From: Planctomycetota bacterium
GTDB lineage: Bacteria > Planctomycetota > UBA1135 > GCA-002686595
DNA: 64,000 nucleotides
Assembly: GCA_002686265.1 (NCBI GenBank)
Contig: NZBA01000054.1
Location: 34,295 to 98,294, forward strand
Reading direction: 5' to 3'
The notes under the pieces are model-generated. The model saw only the letters and a list, made by a program, of their open reading frames with translations, was not told the DNA's origin and made no database searches. Of this stretch, positions 9,073 through 17,804 are shown piece after piece (position 1 is the first letter of the stretch; every line of letters starts with the position of its first letter). The translations under genes and the position numbers were made by a program.

Positions 9073-12000
9073 TCACGTGTCCCAGCTCTGGGCGAGCTCC
9101 TCCCGCATGCCGTTGAGCCAGATCGCGCGCTCCAGGGCCCGCTGCGGCGGCGAGCCGACATCGCGCCCGAGCAGACGCTCGAGCTCGCGCCGGGCTCGCT
9201 CGACCAGGAAGGCCTCCGGCCGCTCCATCACGTCCAGCAAGAACAGCGCCCCCTCCAGACCGTCCGCGCCACCCAGGGTCTCCGCCGCCGCCTCGACACC
9301 GCGCCGTTCGAGGGCGGCCGCAAACCACGCCGTCGCGTCGTCGTGCACGACGCTCTCCCACCAGCGCGACCACTCCTGAGCGGCTTCCGAGGCTTGGGAG
9401 AGATCGATACACGAGAGGATCGTGATCTCGCGTGTCAGGTTGGTGTCGCTCGGATCGGCCCGCAGCATGTCGATCATGACACCCAGGGCGTCGGGCCGTC
9501 CCTGGCGCGCCAGGAGCAGGGCCGCCTCGCGCCGGGCGCGGTGCACAGGCGACGCCATGGCGCGCGCCAGATCTTCATGCACCGCTTCCCCCAGACGCAG
9601 CAGGCCGCTCCAGGCGTGGGCGTACGCAGGCGAGTCGCCGCCGCGTCCGAGGAGCGCGATCAGATAGGGCGCGGTGCGCGGGTCGCCCAAGGAGGCCAGG
9701 CCCTCGGCCGCGGCCTCCTTGACGCGTTCGTTGCCGTCGGTGCCGGCCAGGACGAGGGCGTCGATCACGTACTCTCCGCCCATCATCCCGATCGCGCGCA
9801 GGGCCGCGGAGCGCACGCCCTCTTCCCCCAGGCGTGCGCGAACGAGCAGCTCGGTCAGCGCTCCCTCGACGCGCGCATGCCCCAAGGCCAAAGCCGCCGC
9901 GGCCTCGACGCGCGGCTCGGGATCGCCGAGGAGCCCCATCAAGCACGCCATGTCGACGGCGCGCTGTTCTTGGCTCGAGGCGCGCCCCTCGGCCAGCTGG
10001 CGCGCCAGCTCGGTCGCACCCACGGCGCGCAGGAGTGGGCGCTCGTCCGTGAGGAGGGCGCGCACGTGCTCGTCCCCGCAGGCGGCGGAGACTTCCGCCA
10101 TGGCCTCGGCCGCCTCGGCGCCGAAGCGCGCCCGCAAGAGCTCGATCAAGCGGTCGCCCCACTCGGCGCCGACGCCCTCGGAGTCCTCCACCGAGCGGGC
10201 CGCGGTCAGGGCCAACTCCACGAGCAAACGCGCGCGCCCGGCGAAGAAGCCCTCGTCTCGCAGGAACTCGAGGAAGAGCGGGAAGTCCGCCGGAGAGGCG
10301 ACGCCGTCGGTCTCGAACAGGCGCGCGAGCTCTTCGTAGAGCGGCGTGCGCGAGGAGGGCCGGTTCTCGCTGACTCGGCCGACCACGAGTCCCTTGAGGC
10401 GCAGAGCGCGCTCGAGCGGTTCGTGCTCCTCGCTCCACCACGGCGACTCGGCCTCCCAGAAGGCGCGCGCGTCGGCGTGGGCGGCGAGGTCGGCGTAGGC
10501 CTGCCAGCGGTTGCGGTCGCGCAGGTCCATCAAGGCCGCGCAGACGCGCTCGAACCAGGGCTCCGATTCTCCGGGCCCGAAGGTGAAGGTCTTGCCGCGC
10601 CCGTCCACGAGCACCTCGACGGTCCTGAAGCCGGTCGTGCGCAGACCGCGCAGGCCGGGCAGTCGGTCGGGGCCCAGGGTTCCCTCGCGCTCGAGCAGGG
10701 CGGCGACGTCACGGCACTCACGCTCGGTGAGCCAGCGCCATTCTCCCGGTCCGCCGTCCGCGCCGGAGGCCGCCACGTCGGGTCCGCTGAGGGTGAACAG
10801 CCCGGCGGAGGGGCCGGTGGCCCGGTAGCGCAGCACCACCCGGCGCGCCCGCTCTGCAGCCAGGCTCATGCTCACGCGCCGGGCGTAGAAGCCCTCGCGA
10901 TGCTCGATCCACCAGTTGGCCCAGGCGGGGCCGTCGGTCCCGAAAGACTCCCCGGTGAGGGTGCGCAGGCGCCGCAACGCCCGCGGCTGCAGGGCGCTGA
11001 AGTCGCTGTGAAACTCGTGTCCGGCGACGGCTGCCACCAGGCGCCCGGTGACCTCCCGGTCGAGCCAAGTGCTGGCTTCCGGCCGTGCGCTGCGGTAGCC
11101 GATTCCGGCCAAGGCCGCGGCGCAGGTGCCGTAGATCAGGGGATCGGAGGACTCCATCCCCGCCAGCAGGAGTTCCGTGTGCCGCTCGCCGAGCAACGCT
11201 CGCAGGGTGCGCTCCTCGCGATCGATGATCGCGAGCAGGGCGAAGGCGTTCTCGCGCAGGATCCAGCGGCTCTGGAAGGCGCGCCCCTCGAGCTCGAGCT
11301 CGACCCGCGGGTCTTCGCTGTCGGCAATGGCCGCGGCGACGCGCGAGGCCACCCGCGCCGCCGGATCGTCGAGGTGGGCGAACAGGAGGTCCAGCACGCC
11401 CGGATCCTCGGTGGTGCACAGGAGCTCGACGGCGCGCAGGCGAGTCTCGGCGCGCTTCGAGCCCAGGGGCGCGGAGAGCAGGGCCAGGAACTCGGCCGAA
11501 TCCGTGCCAGCGGGAGCGTTCCGCAGGCGCCGCAACGCCGCGTTGCGCATCGGCTGTTGGGGGTGGTCGAGCAGACCCACCAGCAGCGCCGGCGGGGCGT
11601 GCACGGGATCCGATTCGATCAGCTCGGCCAGGATTCGGGGGCCCGCCCCGGCGGGCAGGCGCCGGTGCAATCGCTCGGCGACGCGCTCGCCGTCGGCGGC
11701 CTCGCCGCCGCGCAGGAGCACGCGGGCCGCGGTCACGACCATGCCCGCGGCGTCGCCTCCCAGGGCCGCGCGAGCGGCGTCGAGGCCCTCCGTTCCCAGG
11801 GCGAGCAGATTCTCGACGGCCTGCGTGGCGAGGGTTCCACTCAAATCGGAGACCGCCGCCACCTCCGCGAAGAGGAAGGCCGCCGGAGAAGGACGCGGGA
11901 CTACGGCGGGCTCGCTCGGCGCGTCATCCGCCGCCCGAGCGCGGGCAGCGGGGCGCGAGCGCCTAGCGCCACCGGGCAGGGCCAGTCTGCCGCGCCCGGC

Positions 12001-12333
12001 CGAGGCCGTCGAGGAGCGGTGGGTCGTGTCCCGCGCACAGAGCGTGCACCAGGCCGTGTAGGTCTCGTCGGCAACTCCAGGCCGGTCGCGCGGAGAGGTG
12101 TAGTTGCGCTCGCTGCAGATCGTGCAGACCAGGTGCGGGACGATGCCGCGGCCGCGGCTCTCCTCGCTCTTGGCGCGCCCGCTCCTCTCGGCCGGAGGCC
12201 TCTGTGGGCGCTCGGGAAGATCGATCTGCGCGCGCGCGGCCCCCCCGCCCATGACGAGGGCGCAGGCGAGGGCGAGGCCGCGGACGGGGCGGCCGAGAAG
12301 CGGCAGCCGGGTCGGAAGTTCTGAATGGCGCAT
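9073..12333 (-). CDS. Exported HEAT-repeat protein with N-terminal L33-like zinc ribbon
   Basis: This 1086-residue protein begins with a signal peptide (core LALACALVMGGGAARAQ). Next comes a compact Cys-rich segment with two CxxC pairs, C70/C73 and C96/C99. The context, CTICSERNYTS ... CTLCARDTTHR, closely follows the zinc-ribbon pattern of ribosomal protein L33 (CxxCxxRNYxT ... CxxCxxxTxHR) with nearly the same spacing. The rest is largely alpha-helical HEAT-type repeats in two blocks (roughly residues 150-520 and 750-1080; e.g. PMRNAALRRLRNAPAG, EPRVEAAAALALGHARVEGAL), separated by a non-repeat region around 540-700. Starting at ATG 12333 gives the signal peptide; further upstream the frame covers a promoter region. 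HEAT arrays act as protein-binding scaffolds; the partner is unknown. The zinc-ribbon comparison is by eye. Confidence 0.75.
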   Translation of the reverse strand: MRHSELPTRLPLLGRPVRGLALACALVMGGGAARAQIDLPERPQRPPAERSGRAKSEESRGRGIVPHLVCTICSERNYTSPRDRPGVADETYTAWCTLCARDTTHRSSTASAGRGRLALPGGARRSRPAARARAADDAPSEPAVVPRPSPAAFLFAEVAAVSDLSGTLATQAVENLLALGTEGLDAARAALGGDAAGMVVTAARVLLRGGEAADGERVAERLHRRLPAGAGPRILAELIESDPVHAPPALLVGLLDHPQQPMRNAALRRLRNAPAGTDSAEFLALLSAPLGSKRAETRLRAVELLCTTEDPGVLDLLFAHLDDPAARVASRVAAAIADSEDPRVELELEGRAFQSRWILRENAFALLAIIDREERTLRALLGERHTELLLAGMESSDPLIYGTCAAALAGIGYRSARPEASTWLDREVTGRLVAAVAGHEFHSDFSALQPRALRRLRTLTGESFGTDGPAWANWWIEHREGFYARRVSMSLAAERARRVVLRYRATGPSAGLFTLSGPDVAASGADGGPGEWRWLTERECRDVAALLEREGTLGPDRLPGLRGLRTTGFRTVEVLVDGRGKTFTFGPGESEPWFERVCAALMDLRDRNRWQAYADLAAHADARAFWEAESPWWSEEHEPLERALRLKGLVVGRVSENRPSSRTPLYEELARLFETDGVASPADFPLFLEFLRDEGFFAGRARLLVELALTAARSVEDSEGVGAEWGDRLIELLRARFGAEAAEAMAEVSAACGDEHVRALLTDERPLLRAVGATELARQLAEGRASSQEQRAVDMACLMGLLGDPEPRVEAAAALALGHARVEGALTELLVRARLGEEGVRSAALRAIGMMGGEYVIDALVLAGTDGNERVKEAAAEGLASLGDPRTAPYLIALLGRGGDSPAYAHAWSGLLRLGEAVHEDLARAMASPVHRARREAALLLARQGRPDALGVMIDMLRADPSDTNLTREITILSCIDLSQASEAAQEWSRWWESVVHDDATAWFAAALERRGVEAAAETLGGADGLEGALFLLDVMERPEAFLVERARRELERLLGRDVGSPPQRALERAIWLNGMREELAQSWDT

Positions 12334-12486
12334 GGTGAAGCGGTGGAGCCGGCGAAGGTTCTGCCTACCCCCGCACTCGGCGCCAGGATACCGAATCGGC
12401 CGCGGGCTTGCCCGCGTGGGAAGCGCCGGCGGTCGTGCGCCGGCCCCGGCCCCTTCCGTGACGGTGCCTCCGCCGACCGCAGTCCC

Positions 12487-12492
12487 TATACT
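12487..12492 (+). promoter_or_regulatory. Candidate -10 hexamer (TATACT) for the penicillin acylase gene
   Basis: TATACT lies 47 bp before the ATG at 12540 in the 206-bp divergent gap between the HEAT protein gene and the acylase gene. It matches five of six bases of the sigma-70 -10 consensus in a very GC-rich background. No convincing -35 element is found 16-18 bp upstream (GTGCCT at best), so the call is tentative. Confidence 0.3.
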
Positions 12493-12539
12493 GCGGTGTT
12501 CCGCCGACCATTCGCCCCCCCGCCCGGCCACTGCTCTCC

Positions 12540-14903
12540 ATGCGCCTACGCATTCCGATCCTCCTGCTCCTCGCCGCCCTGGTCCTCTGCGCCGGAGTCG
12601 GCTGGTGGTGGAGCGGGGTCGCCGCCGGCGGCCTGCCCCGGCGCTCGGGCACCGAGCGGCTCGCGGGCCTCGACTCAGCGGTCAGCGTGCGCTTCGACGG
12701 CCACGGCGTCCCGCACGTGCGCGCCGACTCCGAGCTCGACGTCATACGCGCCCTCGGTTGGCTGCACGCCAATGATCGTCTGGAGCAGATGGAGTTGATG
12801 CGCCGCTGGGCCTCCGGCCGCCTGGCGGAGGTCGTCGGCGAGGCCGCCTTGAGCAAGGATCTCGACGCGCGGCGCTTCCGCCTGCGGCGCACGGCGGTCG
12901 CACACGAAGCGGCCCTCGACCCGGCCTCGCGCGCGGTCGCGGACGCCTACGCCGAGGGCGTCAACGCCTGGATCGCAGCGCGCGAAGGCGACCTACCGCC
13001 CCTCTTCCGACTCCTGCGCTTTGAACCGGAGCCCTGGACGCGGGTCGATTCCCTGTGCATCCCCGTGCTCCTCGCGCGCGCCCTGTCCTTCACGATCGGC
13101 GTCCCCGAGGAGGACCGCTTCCGCTGGCTGGGCGCCCTCGGTGCGACGGCCCTCGACGACCTCGTCGCGGGGCCGCCGCTCGTGATCGCCGAGGAGCTCG
13201 AGCTCCTCGCGCGAGCGGCCTGCCCTCCCGCAGGGAGCGCCGCCGCACCGGCACCCGATGCGCCCGCCCCCGAGGGCGGCGGCGGCAGCAACAACTGGGC
13301 GATCGGCGCGAGCCGGACAGCCACGGGCGCGCCCCTTCTCGCCAACGACCCTCACCTCGCACTGAGCGCGCCCGCGACCTGGTACGCGGTGCACCTCGAA
13401 TCGCCGGAAGTCTCCGTCGCGGGTCTCTCCCTGCCGGGCGCCCCGGGAGTCCTGATCGGCCACAACGGACACGTCGCCTGGTCCTTCACCAACGCCCGCC
13501 TCGACGACGTCGATCTGTTCCTCGAAGAGCTCGACGACGCCGGCGAGCGCGTTCGACGCGGGGATGATTGGGTCGAGCTCGAGCGCGAGGTCGAAACGGT
13601 GATGGTGCGCGGCGCCGACGCCGTCCAGTTGGAGCTCGCCCGCACCGACCGCGGTCCACTCTTCGACGCCGATCCCTCCCGCGGTCTCCCGCCGCGCTCG
13701 GTGGCCTGGTCGGCCCACCAGCCCGCCGATCCCGTGCGCGCTTTCCAGCACCTAGCTCGCGCCCGCGACGTGGACGAGGTCCTCGCCGCGATGGAGCTGC
13801 ACCCCTTCCTGCCGATGAACATCGTCGCCGCCGACCGCGCTGGCGGCCTGCTCTTCACGGTCGTCGGACGCCGGCCCGACCGGCGCGGGATGAGCGGGCG
13901 CTTCCCGGCGTCGGGCGCCGACACAGACGTCGGCTGGGCGGGGCTGCTGCCCCACGACACGAACCCGATCGTCCTGCGACCGGCCGCCGATTTCCTGGTG
14001 ACCGCCAACGAAGACGTGCGCCCGCCCGGCTACGACGCGCCCTACAGCGATTACTTCGACACGCCCCAGCGCGGCGACCGCATTCGCGAGCGCATCGCGG
14101 GCGAGGACGGCTGGACCGCCGAGCGGGTGGCGGACCTGCAGCTCGACCGGCGCTCGCTCTATCCCGCGGCCGTGCTCGCGACGCTCGAGGGCTCCTACGA
14201 GGGTGACGCCCTGCGCTGCTACGAGAAACTCGCCGCCTGGGACGGAGCGTTCCTGGCCGAGAGCGCGGAGCCGGCGCTCTTCGCTCTGGCCGAGCGCGCC
14301 CTGCTCGAGGCGATCATGGGCGACGAGCTCGGCCCGTGCTACCTCCCGCGACTGCCGGCCCTCAACCGGCGGGCGTTCCTGCTGTCGGTGCTCGGCGGCG
14401 AGTGCGCGGCCGACTGGTTCGACGACCGGCGGACCGCGGCGCACGAGGACCGCAGCCAGACGCTCTCCGCCGCCCTGGCCTCCGCCTGGCGCCAGGGGGT
14501 CGCCCGCTGGGGCGCGGACTTCGACGCTTGGCGCTACGGCGAGCTGCACCAGCTCACCCTCGCCCACCCCCTGGGCGGCGTCCCGCTCGTCGGAAGCTGG
14601 TTCGACCGCGGTCCCTACCCCGTCGGCGGCTCTGGGACGACCGTCTACGCCTTCGGCGGGGACTGGGTGGGCGACGACCTGCCCGCCGCTTGGGGCGCTT
14701 CGGTGCGTGCGGTCTTCGACCTCGCCGACCCCGACCGCTCGCGGGTGGTGTTGCCCCTCGGCCAGAGCGGCCACGCGGGCGACGTGCACTATGACGACAT
14801 GCTCCCGTTGTTCCTCGCCGGCGAAACGGCCCTCCTACCCTGGAGCGAAGAGGCGGTCGAGGCAGCCTGCGCGTCGCGCATCAGTCTCGAGCCGGTGCCC
14901 TAG
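12540..14903 (+). CDS. Penicillin acylase family protein (Ntn hydrolase, S45)
   Basis: This 787-residue protein has an N-terminal hydrophobic segment (residues 4-24), an alpha-chain region with RFDGHGVPHVRADSELD and ALGWLHANDRLEQMEL, and a Pro/Ala/Gly-rich spacer (about 228-249). The beta chain then starts at Ser250 in GGGGSNNWAIG, the classic autocatalytic Ntn site (Ser nucleophile followed by NNW). NDPHL and GLSLPGAPGVLIGHN follow, as in the family. Precursors are exported and cleave themselves into alpha and beta chains. Natural substrates of such acylases range from beta-lactams to acyl-homoserine lactones and other N-acyl amides, and cannot be fixed from sequence. The gene is single and divergent from the HEAT gene. 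Its stop codon is doubled (TAGTAG) and runs into a copy of the dispersed palindromic repeat. Confidence 0.93.
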   Translation: MRLRIPILLLLAALVLCAGVGWWWSGVAAGGLPRRSGTERLAGLDSAVSVRFDGHGVPHVRADSELDVIRALGWLHANDRLEQMELMRRWASGRLAEVVGEAALSKDLDARRFRLRRTAVAHEAALDPASRAVADAYAEGVNAWIAAREGDLPPLFRLLRFEPEPWTRVDSLCIPVLLARALSFTIGVPEEDRFRWLGALGATALDDLVAGPPLVIAEELELLARAACPPAGSAAAPAPDAPAPEGGGGSNNWAIGASRTATGAPLLANDPHLALSAPATWYAVHLESPEVSVAGLSLPGAPGVLIGHNGHVAWSFTNARLDDVDLFLEELDDAGERVRRGDDWVELEREVETVMVRGADAVQLELARTDRGPLFDADPSRGLPPRSVAWSAHQPADPVRAFQHLARARDVDEVLAAMELHPFLPMNIVAADRAGGLLFTVVGRRPDRRGMSGRFPASGADTDVGWAGLLPHDTNPIVLRPAADFLVTANEDVRPPGYDAPYSDYFDTPQRGDRIRERIAGEDGWTAERVADLQLDRRSLYPAAVLATLEGSYEGDALRCYEKLAAWDGAFLAESAEPALFALAERALLEAIMGDELGPCYLPRLPALNRRAFLLSVLGGECAADWFDDRRTAAHEDRSQTLSAALASAWRQGVARWGADFDAWRYGELHQLTLAHPLGGVPLVGSWFDRGPYPVGGSGTTVYAFGGDWVGDDLPAAWGASVRAVFDLADPDRSRVVLPLGQSGHAGDVHYDDMLPLFLAGETALLPWSEEAVEAACASRISLEPVP

Positions 14904-14963
14904 TAGAGAAGTGCCGTAGCGAGACGACGACCTCTTCGTCGCTGCAAGGAGGTCGCAGTCGGG
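14901..14963 (+). repeat. Dispersed palindromic repeat, copy A
   Basis: This copy starts at the acylase stop codon. The core from 14921 reads GAGACGACGACCTCTTCGTC followed by GCTGCAAGGAGG. It shares the hairpin and right flank with copies near 51651-51724 and 58935-59038 and the hairpin with one at 49889-49947. The left hairpin arm carries one substitution here. It lies between convergent genes, so a transcription terminator or REP-like role is possible. Confidence 0.6.
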
Positions 14964-14983
14964 ACGGCGCAGGCGGCCGGGGA

Positions 14984-15703
14984 TCAGGCGGAGCCCGCCA
15001 CGCGCGCGCGGTGTAGGCGCAGGTTCAAGAGCTCGACCGCGAGCGAGAAGGACATCGCGAAGTAGATGTAGCCCTTCTCGATGTGCTTGCCGAGGCCCTC
15101 GGCGAAGAGCATGACGCCGATCAAGATCAGGAACGAGAGGGCCAGCATCTTCATCGTCGGGTGGCGCTCGATGAACTCGCCGATCGCACCGGCGAAGATC
15201 ATCATCACGACCACGGCAACAACGACAGCCGTGATCATGACCCACAGCTCCTCGGCCATGCCGACGGCGGTGATCACCGAGTCGAGGGAGAAGACCACGT
15301 CGAGAACGATGACCTGGAGCAGGACCGCTCCGAAGGTGGCGGCCGCGCCCTGTGCCGCTTGGGAGTCCTCGCCCTCGAGCTTGTGGTGAATCTCGAAGGT
15401 TGCCTTGCCGATCAGGAACAGGCCGCCGCCCAACAAGATCAAGTCGCGCCCGCAAAGCTGGTGCCCCAAGACGGCGAAGAGCGGCATCGTGAGCTTCATC
15501 ACCCAGCTCAAGGCCAACAGCAGGCCGATGCGCATCAGCATCGCCAGCGCCAGGCCGATGCGGCGCGCGGAGGCCTGGCGCTCCTTTGGCAGCCGGCCGG
15601 CGAGAATCGTGAGGAAGACGACGTTGTCGATCCCCAGGACGACCTCCAGCAGGGTCAGGGTGCACAGGGCGATCAGATTCTCGGAGGTCAGGAGGTGGTC
15701 CAT
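14984..15703 (-). CDS. TerC family integral membrane protein
   Basis: This 239-residue protein has about seven hydrophobic helices and both TerC signature regions: EVVLGIDNVVFLTILAGRLP near the N terminus and LDVVFSLDSVITAVGM in the middle, each with the conserved Asp residues in a membrane helix. Family members (TerC, YkoY, YceF) are linked to tellurite resistance and, in better studied cases, to manganese export that metallates secreted proteins. The start ATG at 15703 gives a normal-length protein. It lies between recG on the same strand (43 bp upstream) and the convergent acylase gene. No riboswitch-like leader (such as a Mn-sensing yybP-ykoY element) fits in the short upstream gap. Confidence 0.92.
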   Translation of the reverse strand: MDHLLTSENLIALCTLTLLEVVLGIDNVVFLTILAGRLPKERQASARRIGLALAMLMRIGLLLALSWVMKLTMPLFAVLGHQLCGRDLILLGGGLFLIGKATFEIHHKLEGEDSQAAQGAAATFGAVLLQVIVLDVVFSLDSVITAVGMAEELWVMITAVVVAVVVMMIFAGAIGEFIERHPTMKMLALSFLILIGVMLFAEGLGKHIEKGYIYFAMSFSLAVELLNLRLHRARVAGSA

Positions 15704-15745
15704 GGCAACGATTTCGGCGGAGGGCGGTCGGTATTCACGCGTGCG

Positions 15746-17746
15746 TCAGGGTGCGTGGGTGGCGAGGGCCTCGCTCCTTGGGCACGCGTGGGCGGCGCGC
15801 AAGGCGGGGTCCCCGGCGAGCAGGTCGCGGGCAGCGGTGAGCAGATCGAGGTCGGCGCCCAGGCCCTCCATCAGGGCGCCGGACTGGCGCAGGCCCCCGA
15901 GCTCGCCCATGCCACGCCGGCGCAGGTCCTCCTCGGCCAGGGCGAAGCCGTCGTGGCAACTCTCGAGCAGCTCCAGCCGTTCGCGGGCGGCGTCCGCGCC
16001 CCGCAGGAGGCACCACGCCCGCCCTCCGCCGCGCCCCACGCGGCCCCGCAGCTGATGGAGCTGGGCCAAACCTAGGCGATCGGCCTCCTCGACGACCATC
16101 ACGCTCGCCTCGGGCACGTCCACGCCCACCTCGATCACGGTCGTGGCGACCAGGACACCCGACACTCCACCGCGAAAGCGCTCCAGGCGCTCGGCGCGCT
16201 CCCCTGCGCTCAACCGGCCGTGGACGAGCTCGACGCCGAAGCGGCCGACAGAGGAGCGCTTCAGACGTTCGAAGGCGCGCTCGGCACCGGGTGTGTCGCC
16301 GTCGCCAATGCGCGGGGTGACCCAGAACACGCGCTCGCCGGCCTCGAGGCGCTCGAGAAGCAGGCGCTCGACCCTGCGCCGGTCGTCCGGCTGCAGGCGG
16401 CGAGTCCGCACGCGCGCGCGCCCGCCGGGGAGCTCGCGCAGGGTGCTGATGGCGAGGTCGCCGTAGAGGGTCAGGGCCAGGGTGCGCGGGATCGGTGTGG
16501 CGGTCATCAAGAGCACGTGGACGTCGCGCCCCTTGTCCATCAGGCGCGCGCGCTGGGCGACGCCGAAGCGGTGCTGCTCGTCGATCACCGCCAGGGCCAG
16601 GCGCGCGTAGCGCACATCGGCGCTGAACAGGGCGTGGGTCCCGAAGAGCACGTCCACGGCGCCCGTGGCGAGGCGCCCGAGCAGGTCGCGGCGCCCGTGG
16701 GCGGGCAGGGAGCCGCACAACAGGTCGCTGCGTACGCCGGCGCGGGCGAGGAGTGCCCGCAAACCTGCGAAGTGCTGCTCGGCGAGCAGCTCGGTCGGCG
16801 CGAGGAAGGCGGCCTGGGCGCCGGCGGCGGCGGCGGCCATGCAGGCGTATGCGCCCAGCGCCGTCTTGCCGCTGGCAACCTCGCCCTGCAGAAGGCGGCG
16901 CATGGGCGTCGAGCGGGCGAGATCGCCGCGCAGCTCGGCGGTGATGCGCTCCTGCCCGACGGTGAGGGTGAAGGGAAAACGCGCGCGAAGCTCGGCGTGC
17001 AGCGCGTCGTCGACGGCGATCCGGGCGGCCTCGCCCCCCACCCCGCCGGTGGCCCGCTCGAGCACGCGCGCCTGGATCGGCAGCAGCGCCTCGAGCACGA
17101 CCCGGCGGCGGCCGGCCTCGTAGGCGGCGAGGGTCGGCGGGGCGTGCAGGGCGCGAACCGCCTCGGGCAGGGCCGGCAGGCCGAGGCGCGCGAGGGCCTC
17201 GGCCGGGAGAGTCTCCTCGAGCCGGTCGGCCGAGCGCTCGCTCGCCTGGCGGCAGAGGCGCGTCAGGAGGTCGGGACCGACCCCTTCGCCGCCGGGGTAA
17301 ACGGGACGGCCCGCAAGCTCACTCTCCTCGTCGGGAGCGACCAGACGGGGCGAGACCAGGGCCGGCCCGCGGCGGCCCGCGCTGATCTGTCCGGAGAGGA
17401 CGACCTCGTCCCCGGCGGCGAACCGCTCCCGCTGCCAGGGCTGGTTGAAGTAGAGCACGTCGAGAGCCGCGCCATCGGCCTCGAGGGAGAAGCGCAAGGT
17501 CGAGCGACGCCCGAAGCGCGAGAAGCGCGGGCGCGTGACGACGCCGCTGACCGTGACCGGCGCATCTACTCGGCCGCGAGCCTCGCCGACGCTCACCTCA
17601 TCGGCCGGCACTTCCAGACTGCGCGGCAGCAAGAGCAGCAAGTCGCGCACGGACTCCAGGCCGAGGCGCGCGAGGCGCTCCGCGCGCACCGGACCGACCC
17701 CGGTCAGGACGGTCAGCGGTTCGGCGGCCGGGTCCGGGGCGCTCAC
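15746..17746 (-). CDS. recG: ATP-dependent DNA helicase RecG
   Basis: This 666-residue protein has an N-terminal wedge/OB domain (GVGPVRAERLARLGLES, then VSGVVTRPRFSRFGRRSTLRF) and two RecA-like helicase domains. Motif I is LLQGEVASGKTALGAY, motif Ia is AFLAPTELLAEQH, and motif II is the RecG-type DEQHRFGV. Motif III is LLMTATPIPRTLALT, followed by VATTVIEVGVDVP and the motif VI region QLRGRVGRG. RecG regresses stalled replication forks and branch-migrates Holliday junctions. The start is the GTG at 17746, with GGGAGG about seven bases upstream. The protein is somewhat shorter than E. coli RecG (693 aa) but has every motif. It is followed by terC on the same strand. Confidence 0.96.
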   Translation of the reverse strand: MSAPDPAAEPLTVLTGVGPVRAERLARLGLESVRDLLLLLPRSLEVPADEVSVGEARGRVDAPVTVSGVVTRPRFSRFGRRSTLRFSLEADGAALDVLYFNQPWQRERFAAGDEVVLSGQISAGRRGPALVSPRLVAPDEESELAGRPVYPGGEGVGPDLLTRLCRQASERSADRLEETLPAEALARLGLPALPEAVRALHAPPTLAAYEAGRRRVVLEALLPIQARVLERATGGVGGEAARIAVDDALHAELRARFPFTLTVGQERITAELRGDLARSTPMRRLLQGEVASGKTALGAYACMAAAAAGAQAAFLAPTELLAEQHFAGLRALLARAGVRSDLLCGSLPAHGRRDLLGRLATGAVDVLFGTHALFSADVRYARLALAVIDEQHRFGVAQRARLMDKGRDVHVLLMTATPIPRTLALTLYGDLAISTLRELPGGRARVRTRRLQPDDRRRVERLLLERLEAGERVFWVTPRIGDGDTPGAERAFERLKRSSVGRFGVELVHGRLSAGERAERLERFRGGVSGVLVATTVIEVGVDVPEASVMVVEEADRLGLAQLHQLRGRVGRGGGRAWCLLRGADAARERLELLESCHDGFALAEEDLRRRGMGELGGLRQSGALMEGLGADLDLLTAARDLLAGDPALRAAHACPRSEALATHAP

Positions 17747-17804
17747 GCCCCGTCCTCCCGGTTCCGCCGCACGCGCGCCATGCGACCAAGGGTGTCCCGG
17801 CCGC

